In this document: positions 32,648 through 42,409 of the stretch, piece after piece
Numbering within the stretch: the first letter of the stretch is position 1
Layout: each line of letters starts with the position of its first letter
Assembly: GCF_000178995.1 (NCBI RefSeq)
Contig: NZ_ADVZ01000003.1
Span: 496,001-560,000 of the forward strand
Origin: Afipia sp. 1NLS2
GTDB taxonomy: Bacteria; Pseudomonadota; Alphaproteobacteria; Rhizobiales; Xanthobacteraceae
Length of the DNA: 64,000 bases
Direction of reading: 5' to 3'
Position numbers and translations under genes: made by a program
Notes under the pieces: generated by a model
Databases searched by the model: none
What the model was told of the DNA's origin: nothing
The model's input: the letters and a program-made list of their open reading frames with translations, nothing else

Positions 32648-33964
32648 ATGGCCATTACGCAGGAGGCGGAGGAGGTAACGACTAAGGCTGCGTCGTTCCG
32701 CTTGTCTATCAGTGCGCATACTCTGGTTACGACGCTGCTCTGTGTTCTGTTCGCAATCATGTATCTTGACCGAGTCAACATCTCGGCAGCGGCCGCATCC
32801 ATTAAGGCTCACTTTTCGCTCTCGAACGCGGAGATGGGATTCATCTTCAGCGGTTTCTCCTGGGCCTATCTCGCATCGGTGTTGTTCGGTGGCTGGGGCG
32901 CCCGGAAGTTCGGCGCCAAATCCACCTTGATTGTGTGCGTCGTGGTTGTCGGCATCGGCACGGTTGCAACCGGTCTCGCGGGTGGACTCGTCACCCTTTT
33001 CATTGCCCGCCTTGTTGTCGGGCTGGGCGAAGGGCCGGCGTTTCCAGCGGCGACGCAGGCAATGCGAAACTGGTATCCGCCGAGCCGGTTCGGTTACATT
33101 CAGGGCATCACGCACAGCGCGTCGCGCCTCGGGGCGGCAATCGCGCCACCGATCGTTGCCGCTCTCATTATTTGGGCGGATTGGCGAGTGTCGTTCGTCA
33201 TATGCGGACTGACCGCGCTGGTCTGGTGTGTTTTCTGGTGGTGGACATTCCAGGACGATCCGAGAACCCACCCGCGGGTTGACCCGCGCCGCCTCGAAGG
33301 GATCACCGTCTCATTGCCTAACCGGCGCGCGAATACGCCGCTGTGGATTCTGACAAAGCGGATGTTTCCGGTGACGCTGGTGATGTTCGCTTACGGCTGG
33401 ACATATTGGGTGTTCGTGTCGTGGTTGCCGCTTTATTTCGTCAATCAGCATGGAACAAACCTGAAAAATTCCGCACTTCTGACGAGTGCCTTGTTCTTCG
33501 CGGGGCTGATCGGCAACACCGTGGGCGGTGTGGTATCCGACCGAATTCTACGCAAGACGGGGCGTAACCGGCTGGCGCGATGCAGCGTAATTGCAGTGTC
33601 GCTACTCGGAGCGGCTGCCTTCATCACACCGACCATGTTCATCAATGATCTGCACTATGTGGTACCGCTGCTTGCTGCTGCGATGTTCTTCCTGGAGATG
33701 ACCATCGCGCCGATGTACGCCATTCCGATGGACATATCGAAGGACTATGCCGGCCTGGGAAGCGCTTACGTCATCATGGGTGTCGGCATATCGGGAGTGG
33801 TATCACCCGTTGTCTTCGGTTGGCTGATCGATCTGACCGGCAATTGGAACATCCCCTTTGCCTCGGGTATCGCGATCTTGCTCGCGGGAGCACTGGCCGT
33901 TGTGCTCTTAAGGCCTGACGTGCCTCTCGTCATTCCGCAGTCGGCCGGAAACGCGCGGGCGTGA
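32648..33964 (+). CDS. MFS transporter, ACS family, copy 3
   Basis: 438 residues with twelve membrane helices. The ACS marks MYLDRVNISAA and GLGEGPAFPAATQAMRNW are present, and it is a paralogue of the carriers at 24449 and 28142. It lies 105 bp after GST 1 and 6 bp before DUF2798 copy 2, in one operon. Organic-anion uptake linked to glutathione-dependent breakdown is the inference. Confidence 0.88.
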   Translation: MAITQEAEEVTTKAASFRLSISAHTLVTTLLCVLFAIMYLDRVNISAAAASIKAHFSLSNAEMGFIFSGFSWAYLASVLFGGWGARKFGAKSTLIVCVVVVGIGTVATGLAGGLVTLFIARLVVGLGEGPAFPAATQAMRNWYPPSRFGYIQGITHSASRLGAAIAPPIVAALIIWADWRVSFVICGLTALVWCVFWWWTFQDDPRTHPRVDPRRLEGITVSLPNRRANTPLWILTKRMFPVTLVMFAYGWTYWVFVSWLPLYFVNQHGTNLKNSALLTSALFFAGLIGNTVGGVVSDRILRKTGRNRLARCSVIAVSLLGAAAFITPTMFINDLHYVVPLLAAAMFFLEMTIAPMYAIPMDISKDYAGLGSAYVIMGVGISGVVSPVVFGWLIDLTGNWNIPFASGIAILLAGALAVVLLRPDVPLVIPQSAGNARA

Positions 33965-33970
33965 AGTCAC

Positions 33971-34219
33971 ATGGGTGACATAACGGCAATGCTGATACCT
34001 CGCCGATATAGCCATTTTGTCTATGGTGCTATCCAGTCGGGTGTCACCACCGGCATTGCCACGGCTGTGGCGACAAGTGGCTATGAGTACGGGGGTATGT
34101 TTCTGCATCGCTGGACCACGACGTGGTTCACGTCATGGCTACTGATGATGCCGGTGGTGCTGTTTGTCGCTCCGGCAATTCAGCGCCTTACCGTCCTTCT
34201 GACACGCGACAGGGCATGA
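33971..34219 (+). CDS. DUF2798 small membrane protein, copy 2
   Basis: 82 residues with two membrane helices (FVYGAIQSGVTTGIATAVAT and TTWFTSWLLMMPVVLFVAP). Closely similar to the copy at 30578-30805. It begins 6 bp after the MFS stop. Confidence 0.78.
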   Translation: MGDITAMLIPRRYSHFVYGAIQSGVTTGIATAVATSGYEYGGMFLHRWTTTWFTSWLLMMPVVLFVAPAIQRLTVLLTRDRA

Positions 34220-34269
34220 CTCTGTCTGCATCATTGAATGCATGAAAAAGCCTAAAGGAGAAGAAGCGC

Positions 34270-34965
34270 GTGATTGATCTTTACTACTGGACCACCCCAA
34301 ATGGGCACAAGATCACGCTCTGTTTGGAGGAGATGGGTCTGCCTTATCAGGTGCACCGGGTCGAGCTTGGCAAGGGAGAGCAATTCCGCGACGAATTTCT
34401 GGCGATCTCGCCGAACAACAAAATCCCCGCCATCGTGGACAGGCACCCCGTTGACGGTGGGAATCCTATTCCAGTGTTCGAGTCGGGCGCGATTTTGATT
34501 TATCTCGCTGAAAAGACCGGAACGTTCCTGCCGACAGAGGTGCGGAAACGGTTCGATGTTATCCAGTGGCTGATGTGGCAGATGGGAGGGCTCGGGCCGA
34601 TGGCGGGCCAGAACCATCACTTTGCGGGCTATACCGTTGAAAAAATCCAGTATGCGATCGACCGCTACGTGAACGAGACCAATCGTCTCTATGGTGTCCT
34701 GAATCATCGGCTGGCCGATCGCGAATACGTCTGTGGCGATTACTCGATTGCCGACATGGCGATCTATCCCTGGATCGTGCCATATGAGCGTCAGAGCCAG
34801 AAGATCGAGGATTTTCTGCATCTGAAACGCTGGTTCGAAACGATCAGGAGCAGGCCGGCGACGATCCGCGCTTATGCTGTCGCCAAAACGGTCAATCCGA
34901 CGAATGCACCGACCGTGAATGAAGAATCCAGGAAGATATTGTTTGGGCAGGTGGCACGCAGATAA
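34270..34965 (+). CDS. Glutathione S-transferase 2 (YfcG/YghU-like)
   Basis: GTG 34270 follows AAGGAG at 9 nt. 231 residues. The N-terminal domain reads YYWTTPNGHKITLCLEEMGL, with SPNNKIPAIVD and ESGAILIYLAEKTG; the TPNGHK form is characteristic of nu-class disulfide-bond oxidoreductase GSTs. The C-terminal domain has DYSIADMAIYPW. Last gene of the operon starting at 31850. Confidence 0.88.
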   Translation: MIDLYYWTTPNGHKITLCLEEMGLPYQVHRVELGKGEQFRDEFLAISPNNKIPAIVDRHPVDGGNPIPVFESGAILIYLAEKTGTFLPTEVRKRFDVIQWLMWQMGGLGPMAGQNHHFAGYTVEKIQYAIDRYVNETNRLYGVLNHRLADREYVCGDYSIADMAIYPWIVPYERQSQKIEDFLHLKRWFETIRSRPATIRAYAVAKTVNPTNAPTVNEESRKILFGQVARR

Positions 34966-35068
34966 CTGATCTCTTCCAGTGCTGAATATCCCAAAACAAC
35001 GAGTTGCTGCCTAGCTCGAGGCGGTGGCCGGGCGAACGTTCTGAGTCGGCCACCGCGATCTTGAGCAG

Positions 35069-35257
35069 TCACTCCCTCAGGAATCGAACCAGATCCTGTT
35101 TAAGCAGATAGATCGAGACTGCGAGCAAGACGACGTCCTTTATCAGAAAAGGCATATTTCCTGTCATCGCCGGGAAACCGCCTGCAGCGACATCCCAGCT
35201 TTCCGGCAGGAACGGAATGATTGTCACGGTTGCGATGAAGGTGCCGGTACTACGCAG
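35069..35257 (-). pseudogene. DUF417 (YkgB/RclC-like) C-terminal remnant
   Basis: On the minus strand an open frame ending at TGA 35069-35071 encodes TGTFIATVTIIPFLP, AAGGFPAMTGNMPFLIKDVV and LLAVSIYLLKQD, the last third of DUF417 membrane proteins. The 5' two thirds are missing. The fragment meets the truncated AraC gene near 35250, so one deletion probably removed the starts of both divergent genes. Confidence 0.65.
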
Positions 35258-35828
35258 CTATCTTCCGCCGCGCTTGATCGTGCATGCGGCATCGGACAGC
35301 GGACAAGGGAGCACGACGACCCAACTTGAAGGTCTGGTCTCTTTGATGCGAAGCGAAACCGCAGACGATCATCTCGGGGGTCGGGCGTTGCTCAATGCAC
35401 TTTCCACGGCGATGTTCGCACTGGTACTATGTCTCGCCAGCGAAGCTCACGACGCGCCGCGTGGCCTGCTGGCCGTGGCGGGCCATCCACGCCTTGCCCC
35501 GGCGATGGTTGCTCTGTTTCAGAATCCCTCGCGCGCATGGTCGCTGCCGGAGCTTGCGCGCCTGTGCAACATGTCGCGAGCGACGTTTGTCCGTCAGTTT
35601 CAGGACAAGCTTGGACGCTCGGCCGCCGATCTCATGACGGACATCCGCATGACACTGGCCGCAAACAAACTGCAGACGTCCGATCTTTCAACCGGTGATG
35701 TGGCGGAAGAGGTGGGCTATCGGTCCGAAGCGGCATTCCAGCGCGCCTTCAAGGCCTACGTTGGCGCGACTCCTGCGAAGTGGCGTAAAACACAGGTATT
35801 GCCTGACCAACGGAAGGCCGAAGTCTAA
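35217..35828 (+). pseudogene. AraC-family regulator lacking its N-terminal cupin domain
   Basis: The frame opens at ATG 35217, but the first 10 or so codons are antisense to the DUF417 remnant. Homology begins near LRSYLPPRLIV. The remainder has the linker and two C-terminal HTH motifs (SLPELARLCNMSRATFVRQF, STGDVAEEVGYRSEAAFQRAF) intact. Relatives are about 300 residues with an N-terminal sensor; this one is 203. AraC/RclR next to DUF417/RclC is a known hypochlorite-response pairing. It may still bind DNA but should not sense. Confidence 0.65.
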
Positions 35829-35844
35829 TCTGTCAGCAACATGC

Positions 35845-36468
35845 TCACGAGTGCGCGTTCTGCATACGCTGGCGATGCGCTGCCTGTTTGGCGCGATTGC
35901 CGCAGACGGCCATGCTGCACCAGCGCCTGCCGTGTCCTCGGGTATGATCGGCGAACAGCAGCGTGCAGGTTGGTCCCTCGCATGCCTTCACTTGCGAGAA
36001 ATCTTCGGTACAGACGAACTTCGCGAGCGCCTCCCCGATCGGCAGCAACAAAGCCTCGGGTGCCTTCCATCTGCGGACCGTCTCGAACTGAAGCGGCTTG
36101 TCGCCCTTCACGGACGAAGCAATAATCCGGCTAAAGGCATCGTCACGCTCAAGCAGCCGGTTCAATGGCTTTAGCTCAACAACATCCTTAGCTGACAGAG
36201 GACGCCCCTTGTGGGCGCGCACGAAATCCCTGAACCATTCGCGCAAGCTTCGCGCCTGATCTGCCACGTTGTCGATCTCGCCTGGGAGAGCATCGGCTTT
36301 GATCCTCTTGAGCGTATCAGGTGGCACCAGCTGCGCTTGCTCAAGCCAGTTCAGCAATCCTTCGCCGTCCCTGATCCAATCAACCGGCGTATCGACCGGC
36401 GTTGCGACCGAATTCAGGAAATCGAGACCCAGAGCATCGGCGATGAAAATCGCAGGGGGGTGATCCAC
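35845..36468 (-). CDS. ABATE/CGNR zinc-finger stress-type regulator
   Basis: The start GTG 36466-36468 with GGAG at 6 nt is preferred over TTG 36543. 207 residues: N-terminal ABATE domain (FIADALGLDFLNSVATP, DWIRDGEGLLNWLEQA) and C-terminal CGNR zinc finger (ACEGPTCTLLFADHTRG, WCSMAVCGNRAKQ). Proteins of this type are presumed transcription regulators. It is divergent from the hydrolase pseudogene, with a symmetric operator between them. Confidence 0.82.
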   Translation of the reverse strand: MDHPPAIFIADALGLDFLNSVATPVDTPVDWIRDGEGLLNWLEQAQLVPPDTLKRIKADALPGEIDNVADQARSLREWFRDFVRAHKGRPLSAKDVVELKPLNRLLERDDAFSRIIASSVKGDKPLQFETVRRWKAPEALLLPIGEALAKFVCTEDFSQVKACEGPTCTLLFADHTRGHGRRWCSMAVCGNRAKQAAHRQRMQNAHS

Positions 36469-36572
36469 GGACAACTCCAGTTTTTTGCCGGGGAAGCGAT
36501 CGCGGTGGACCCAGCAACGGATATTTTTAGATAACCACTTCAAGGCTAGTTGACAAGTTACCTCGATCTAGA

Positions 36573-36607
36573 TAGTAACCACTATAATGCAATTTATAGG
36601 GTTACTA
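36573..36607. promoter_or_regulatory. Interrupted inverted repeat over a TATAAT box
   Basis: TAGTAACC 36573-36580 and GGTTACTA 36600-36607 flank 19 nt that contain TATAAT (36582-36587). A related AAGTTACC occurs just upstream. This is the divergent promoter of the CGNR gene and the alpha/beta hydrolase and looks like a repressor operator. Confidence 0.5.
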
Positions 36608-36629
36608 AGCCTGCCGAGGAGGAAGTAAG

Positions 36630-37309
36630 ATGTCGGCAAACAATGCAACTGTTGTGCTTGTTCATGGCGCCTGGGCCGATGTATCGAGCTGGGCGAAAGT
36701 GATTGCCCCTCTTTCAGTTAACGGCATCAGCGTTGTTGCAGTGCCTTTGCCTCTGAGATCGTTTGACCATGACGTGCAGGCGCTCAACCGGACGATTGAT
36801 CGTACAGCGGGACCTATCGTTCTGGTGGGACATGCCTATGCAGGTGCTGTCATTGGAGCCGCTGACAACATCAGGGTGAAAGGCCTCGTCTATGTGGCAG
36901 CTCTCGCGCCGGACGAGGGGGAGACGGTGGCGGATGTCTTCTATCGAGGTAAACCACATCCGCTGGCACCTCAGCTTGCACCCGATAGCAAAGGCTTCAT
37001 TTATCTGCCGGAAGAGGCCTTCGCGGCGGCTTTCGCTCAACATGCTTCTGCGGAAGAGCTCTCAATCCTGGCGGCAGTTCAGCGCCCGATCTCTCCGGCC
37101 TGCATCACCGTTCCAATGCAGCGAGCCCTTTGGAAAGACCTTCCGGCCTGGTTCGTGGTGGCCGAGCAAGACGCATGATCGTTCCTGCGACCCAGCACTT
37201 CGTGGCAACAAGGATGAAAGCAGTGGTGCGGTCCCATCAAGCTGATCACGCGCCTCTGGTTACGGCGCCGGAGGTGGTCGTGGATGTCATCCGCGAAGCG
37301 CTGCTGTGA
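36630..37309 (+). pseudogene. Alpha/beta hydrolase with single-base frameshift
   Basis: The frame from ATG 36630 stops at TGA 37176-37178 within VVAEQD. The missing C-terminus (MIVPATQHFVATRMKA, HADHAP-like DHAPLVTAPEVV to REALL) continues in the next frame from 37175 to 37309. A one-base loss near 37172 explains it. The nucleophile elbow reads GHAYAG instead of GHSxG, so the serine is absent, although this subfamily often shows this. The stretch after the shift includes the expected catalytic His (DHAP). Confidence 0.7.
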
Positions 37310-37428
37310 CGTCGTCGCCAAGTCCCGCCTTGCTGAACGCTTCCAAACCGTGGCCCGCCGCGATGGAACCCGACCAAAATTAGTAATCCCAACATCGACA
37401 TCAAAAAAGTTACTGATAGGAGATCAAA

Positions 37429-38283
37429 ATGGCCAAAATCGCATATCGCACCGCTGATGTGGACGGTTTCAAAGTTTTCTATCGCGAGGCCGGTGCGCCG
37501 GATGCGCCGAAGCTGCTCTTGCTTCACGGTTTCCCGAGTGCAGGTCACATGTTTCGCGATCTGATTCCGCTCCTCGCCGATCGTTTCCACATCGTCGCAC
37601 CTGACCTGCTGGGTTTCGGTCAGTCCGACATGCCGGCGCGCGATAAATTCACCTACACGTTCGATAACATCGCCAACGTCATCGAGCGCTTCACCGAAAT
37701 TATCGGCTTCAATCGCTTCGCGGTTTACGTGTTCGATTACGGCGCGCCGACGGGTTTACGCCTTGCTGTCCGGCATCCCGAGCGGATCACGGCGATCATT
37801 TCGCAAAATGGCAACGCCTACGAAGAGGGACTGAGCGAAGGCTGGAATCCGATCCAGTCGTACTGGAAAGATCCTTCGCAGGCCAACCGCGATGCTCTCC
37901 GTGCATTTCTCAAGCCCGAAGCCACACGCTGGCAATATACCCACGGCGTGCCCGATGAGGCCGCCGTCTCGCCGGACGGACAGAACCTCGATAATTTTTA
38001 CCTGGCCCGTGCGGGTGCGGACGAGATTCAGCTCGATCTGTTCGGAGACTACAAGAGCAACGTCGCGCTCTATCCGGTGTTTCAGAATTACTTCCGCACC
38101 CACAAGCCGCCTTTGCTTGCGGTGTGGGGAAAGAACGATCCCTTCTTTCTTCCGCCGGGTGCGGAAGCGTTCACGCGCGACAATCCCAATGCCATCGTCC
38201 GCTTCATCGATACGGGCCATTTCGCGCTTGAAACGCATGCCGGCGAAATCGCGTCGAGCATTCGCGCATTCTTGAGCCACTGA
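37429..38283 (+). CDS. Alpha/beta hydrolase, haloalkane dehalogenase/epoxide hydrolase type
   Basis: 284 residues. The oxyanion motif is HGFPSAGHMF, the nucleophile elbow VFDYGAPTG has aspartate instead of serine, and the catalytic His is in DTGHFALETH. Asp nucleophiles are typical of haloalkane dehalogenases, fluoroacetate dehalogenases and epoxide hydrolases; the elbow VxDYGxPxG is common in uncharacterised members. A ribosome site (ATAGGAG) precedes ATG 37429. Confidence 0.85.
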   Translation: MAKIAYRTADVDGFKVFYREAGAPDAPKLLLLHGFPSAGHMFRDLIPLLADRFHIVAPDLLGFGQSDMPARDKFTYTFDNIANVIERFTEIIGFNRFAVYVFDYGAPTGLRLAVRHPERITAIISQNGNAYEEGLSEGWNPIQSYWKDPSQANRDALRAFLKPEATRWQYTHGVPDEAAVSPDGQNLDNFYLARAGADEIQLDLFGDYKSNVALYPVFQNYFRTHKPPLLAVWGKNDPFFLPPGAEAFTRDNPNAIVRFIDTGHFALETHAGEIASSIRAFLSH

Positions 38284-38331
38284 CCCATCGAGGTCTTGTC
38301 GATCACACCGTAATCATTCAAGGAGAGAAAA

Positions 38332-38660
38332 ATGTCGAAGTCTGTCGCGATCGTTACCGGCGCAAGCTCGGGAATTGGAAAAGCAACTGCGCTGCGTCTG
38401 GCGCGCGATTTTGGCGCCGTGGTCCTTGTCGCGCGTGATGGCGAGAAGCTGTCGGAGGTCGGAGAGCAAGTCAAGGCGGCCGGGTGCTGAGCCGCTGGTC
38501 ATCGAACTCGATCTGATGAAGCCCTCAGCCGCAGACACTATCGTGAAAGCGACGCTCGATCGGTTTGGCCGGATTGATGCGCTGTTGAACATTGCGGGCG
38601 CGGTGCCCGGTATCGGTGTTTTCCAGATCGTTGAGGAGCCCTTTTATGTTTTCAAACAAA
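38332..38660 (+). pseudogene. Short-chain dehydrogenase, frameshifted and truncated
   Basis: ATG 38332 opens a Rossmann start (SVAIVTGASSGIGKATALRL) that stops after 52 codons. An extra G near 38484 shifts the frame; the SDR continues as AEPLVIELDLMKPSA and LDRFGRIDALLNIAGAVPGI until about 38650, where similarity ends before the YxxxK active site. Confidence 0.7.
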
Positions 38661-38812
38661 GAAATCTCGTTCACCCGTCTCAAATTAAATTCTCCCGGTG
38701 GTGATCGATTCGGTCGGGAATTTTAAACTCAAGCGCGGCGAAATTCGGTATTCGTTTTGCTCTGCTAATCATACGACAAGTTCGACGGCTTTCGGTAATC
38801 GGTTCCAGGCGA
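38661..38812. other. Junction region without a gene
   Basis: AT-rich sequence between the truncated SDR and the DUF6671 gene. No gene or clear repeat. It marks the breakpoint between the degraded block and the dab operon. Confidence 0.4.
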
Positions 38813-39712
38813 TCATGGATTGCACTTCGGGCACTGACCAGGATCGGCGCTGGTACGCCCGTCGGGTCGAGGGCGCTTTTCGCTGAAATCGCAGGCAACG
38901 CAGCCGAATACGTAATGGAGAGCCATCAAGCTTGGCGCGCCGCACCATTCACAGGGCAAGCCGTATTCAACATCCACCAATCCGTAGCCAGGCATAGCGC
39001 AGCCCGGACAGAGCGTGGCCAGACGGTCGCAAAGAGAGTTTGCCAGACGACTGATCGTGGCCATCCGCGTCGGATTCATGTGCGCGCGCATGTCTGTCTG
39101 TACGAGCGCACGTTTGTCGTCCGAGCGACCTGCTACCGACGCGATCGCGTTGGCCAATGCCTCGACGGTGCGCAATCCCTTGTGGATCATGACCTCACTG
39201 CCATCGGTCTGATGAGGCCGCACGATCAGGGCATGATCTGGAAATCGTACTCTATCCAGAAACGAGTCGATATGGCCTATCTCAGCCGTAATCACGTGGT
39301 CGTAAGCCGGGGCATCGTCAATTAGGTGTTCGCACACGACGATTCCCCGGTCATCGTCGACGAGAGCCATGAGTTCTATCCCACCAGCGATGAAGGGAAT
39401 GAGCGGATGCGGGCCATAGCTTCCCTCGCTGGCGATGCCGATAGGTATACCTACGGCCGCCATTCCAAGACGAGCTTTAGCGATTGCAGTCTCGCGAATA
39501 GTTCCGACTCGCGCAATTTCGCCTGTGAAAGTGCCAAGTGCGTCGGTGTCGAGCCCCATTGGCGTTTCGACTCGAAGGCCGAGCCGTTTTCGGAACGCTG
39601 GCGAGATGGCAGCCTCTTTGCCGTGCATCGTCGCAAGCACGCCGCGGCGGCCAGAATAGGGGCTAGACGTAAACCTGCTCGCTGGGGCCTGGCGATTATA
39701 AGCTTTGCTCAA
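38813..39712 (-). CDS. DUF6671 family protein
   Basis: 299 residues, no signal peptide. A central alpha/beta region (RVETPMGLDTDALGTFTGEI, PHPLIPFIAGGIELMALVDD) is followed by a C-terminal double zinc ribbon with CxxC pairs (CPGCAMPG, CEWCGAP, CVACDF, CPKCNP). The match is to DUF6671, of unknown function. It lies 246 bp downstream of dabA on the same strand and may belong to the same regulon. Confidence 0.75.
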   Translation of the reverse strand: MSKAYNRQAPASRFTSSPYSGRRGVLATMHGKEAAISPAFRKRLGLRVETPMGLDTDALGTFTGEIARVGTIRETAIAKARLGMAAVGIPIGIASEGSYGPHPLIPFIAGGIELMALVDDDRGIVVCEHLIDDAPAYDHVITAEIGHIDSFLDRVRFPDHALIVRPHQTDGSEVMIHKGLRTVEALANAIASVAGRSDDKRALVQTDMRAHMNPTRMATISRLANSLCDRLATLCPGCAMPGYGLVDVEYGLPCEWCGAPSLMALHYVFGCVACDFSEKRPRPDGRTSADPGQCPKCNP

Positions 39713-39958
39713 AGATAGCCTCCCTCATCTGCGTTTGAGCAACCCGCTATTGCTGATCACTTTTCGGCACGCTTAGCTTTGAGGTCACCGCTTTGGTAAG
39801 ACGGCGGTCGGCGAACCTGTGACAAGAAGGTACGACGCCCCCCCGGATGACTGAGTCTCCGAAGTGCAACTCCGTCTAGCTGTCAGCTTCCGATAGGTTT
39901 GAAAGCGAAGGTAGATAGCTTCGAAGACAAGTCTCGCTTGTCAGCTGATAACGCCGGC

Positions 39959-42409
39959 TCATACTGCCATGGGATGTCGTTCATCTTTGTTGTTGGCAAT
40001 CGCCTGCCAGCGCAGATCACCCATATACCGCCAAGCCATGAAGCCATTGTCATCGAGAGCTATCAAATGAAGCCATTTATTGTCGAATAGGGCTCTCACT
40101 TGATCATGACGCTTCAGGATCGCGCTCATCGCGTCCCGAGGTGCTTCAAGAAGTACGGTCAAGCGAACAGGATCGTGCACGTAATGCTTGCCGTCATGAA
40201 CTGACTGCCAAGGAAGTCCCGCCCGCAACAGTCCGCCATTTCCCTCCAAGACGCCGATCCCGCCGGTGACGTTGTGAAGAAGTTTATTGCCGCCACCAAA
40301 CAGTTCTGGGGCAACCGTAGATCCATAATATTGAAGGCTGATCCAACTTGCTACCACGACCGGCGCTGTCATGATCAATTCGAGGATGCTGAATCCCTCG
40401 TCCAGCCGCCACTCATAGTCATGAAGAAAAACGCGCCCTTTAAGGTCTCGCCCGACAGTGTGATGGCGCGGTGCTGCAATAAATGCCTCACAGCCGGCCA
40501 ACCCCCATTCCGGACGGATTTCGGACCAATCGCGGGATCGACTTACGATGTCATTTGGATCGGTGGCTCTTGGCAATCGTAATACGCGTTCGCTCCGCGC
40601 CTGCTGCCCCGCGGTTTCAAGCCAGGCCTTTGCCTTCCGGATTTTGTCTTTATGCGCTGAAGACGGAAAATCCGCTTCGTATACGGTCACCCGGTCCGTA
40701 GTGGTGTCATGCAACGCGCCGAGAAACAACGTGTCGTCAGGAATATTGATTTTACGCTCCGCCAAACCCACGCGCACCTCGCGCTCGTTTAGCAGCCCAG
40801 CAAGCAACCGTGCATTCACTTCACCGGAATAGCCGCCGCATGCGCCGCAGTGGAGCGCGCTAGCATGTGGGTTGTTGATGACATTTGCGCCATGTCCGGC
40901 GACAAGAATGAGCGGTGCGAACCGCTTAACCAGACACATCGCCTTGAGGATATTCTCGGCGATGCTGATGCGCGCGTCGAGAGGTAGCGCCGGATCGAAC
41001 CGCGGAGCGGGATCGTTTGGGACCTCGTTTTGGGACCGACCGAGGCTGTCATGGACCAGCTTGCTCGCATAAATTGGTCCGGTCGCTTCGACGAAAGCAA
41101 AAGAGGAAATTGCGGCAAGCTTGAATCTACCCCAGGCGCGCTTCGCGCGCGCAACAAGCCGGACGGCTTGGTCTAGGTTGCCGTTGTCGCGCGAATCCCC
41201 GCCGGAGCATGAGTGTATTTTAGGATACAGCAATACCGGTAGATGAGCTTCGGACACATCGGAGGCAAAACGCTTATGCAAAATCCCGAGGCCAAAAAAG
41301 CCGGCAAAACCGAGCGTTTCGATACCGGGATCAGTATTTTCAAGTGCCCGGCGGAATACCTCCGAGCGCACGTCTATGCAAAAAGCCATCTGCAATTCCG
41401 GGCGCGGCGCTATATTTGTAAGAGTGGGAACAGCAAGGATTTTGGCTAAGTGCCGCTGCGTCGAGCGCTCAACTGCCTCCTGCAGGATCACATTGATGGC
41501 GTCGTCCGGTGTCGGTTCGATTGGCGAAGCATAAGCGCAAAGCGCATTTTCCCATTGGCCGACGATCTTTGAAGAAAATTTTTCAAACAACGCGCTTTCC
41601 CACATTATCCGTATGGCCAGTAGTCCGACTATCGTGTCGTCTGAACTGCCCGAGAGTTCAGCCTTCCAAAGTCTGTAGCGGGCGTACTGAGCCCAGCCGC
41701 CGAGGCTTAGAAGCAGCCGGTGGAAGTACGGTTCCATCGCGTCGTCGCTGACTCCTAGCTTTTTGACTACTTGGATCACTGCGTCGTTCTCGAACTCGGG
41801 TGCGTGCGCGACATGAGCAGCAAATCCCGACAAACTGAGTATCTCTGGCGTGAGGTCGTTCGTCGCGACCGCTCGCCACGCAGCATAGGTACTTCGACCC
41901 TGCGGTGCCGCCCATAGGGCCTGGCCCGCGTCGAAATAGCTGGCCGCCCAGTGACCGACGCGCTCGGACACAATTCCAGGCCAGTCAATGCCTGAAGCAC
42001 TGGCTGCCAGATCCGCGATGGTCGGAAGCGGGTGCAAATCCAGTGTTTGCACTTCTGCTTTTGATTTGATCGACGCAAGGGTTTCGGTTGGGGCTAGTTC
42101 TCTTGCCGCGCCAAGAGCGGCTTCAATATCTTCGTCGGAAATTTTACCTGTGTTAATGCGGTCTGCGTACCATGCGCGTGGCATTGTGAGAGCAATCCCA
42201 GCAGCTCTTCTGAGGCGAGCTGCAGCAATGGGTAACGGTTCCTCGGTTTGTCCCAAGAAGGGGTTCACCGCCACACTGGAAGTTAGCGGCCAAAGAGGTG
42301 GAATGGCGCGAGCCGCTTGTTTCGCAGCGGCAAGAATGGCATCCGATTCCGGTGTTTCGGGTTCAGGCGTAATCATCAGCATTGATTTGTTCCTGGCTGT
42401 ATTTTTCAA
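39959..42409 (-). CDS. dabA: Inorganic carbon uptake protein DabA (DUF2309)
   Basis: 816 residues. The carbonic-anhydrase-like zinc site is complete: Cys344 and Asp346 (AFCIDVRSE), His506 (VAGHGAN) and Cys521 ([11 protein letters not shown]), in the same spacing as the characterised Halothiobacillus DabA. DabA with DabB forms an energy-coupled, vectorial CO2-hydrating complex that accumulates bicarbonate. It overlaps dabB by 4 bp. Presence suggests autotrophic or anaplerotic CO2 fixation. Confidence 0.92.
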   Translation of the reverse strand: MKNTARNKSMLMITPEPETPESDAILAAAKQAARAIPPLWPLTSSVAVNPFLGQTEEPLPIAAARLRRAAGIALTMPRAWYADRINTGKISDEDIEAALGAARELAPTETLASIKSKAEVQTLDLHPLPTIADLAASASGIDWPGIVSERVGHWAASYFDAGQALWAAPQGRSTYAAWRAVATNDLTPEILSLSGFAAHVAHAPEFENDAVIQVVKKLGVSDDAMEPYFHRLLLSLGGWAQYARYRLWKAELSGSSDDTIVGLLAIRIMWESALFEKFSSKIVGQWENALCAYASPIEPTPDDAINVILQEAVERSTQRHLAKILAVPTLTNIAPRPELQMAFCIDVRSEVFRRALENTDPGIETLGFAGFFGLGILHKRFASDVSEAHLPVLLYPKIHSCSGGDSRDNGNLDQAVRLVARAKRAWGRFKLAAISSFAFVEATGPIYASKLVHDSLGRSQNEVPNDPAPRFDPALPLDARISIAENILKAMCLVKRFAPLILVAGHGANVINNPHASALHCGACGGYSGEVNARLLAGLLNEREVRVGLAERKINIPDDTLFLGALHDTTTDRVTVYEADFPSSAHKDKIRKAKAWLETAGQQARSERVLRLPRATDPNDIVSRSRDWSEIRPEWGLAGCEAFIAAPRHHTVGRDLKGRVFLHDYEWRLDEGFSILELIMTAPVVVASWISLQYYGSTVAPELFGGGNKLLHNVTGGIGVLEGNGGLLRAGLPWQSVHDGKHYVHDPVRLTVLLEAPRDAMSAILKRHDQVRALFDNKWLHLIALDDNGFMAWRYMGDLRWQAIANNKDERHPMAV

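Noticed and set aside
39719-39958. Possible gene between DUF6671 and dabA
   Set aside because: Only short frames without ribosome sites or similarity; repeated TGTCAGCT-like words are not symmetric enough to call an operator.
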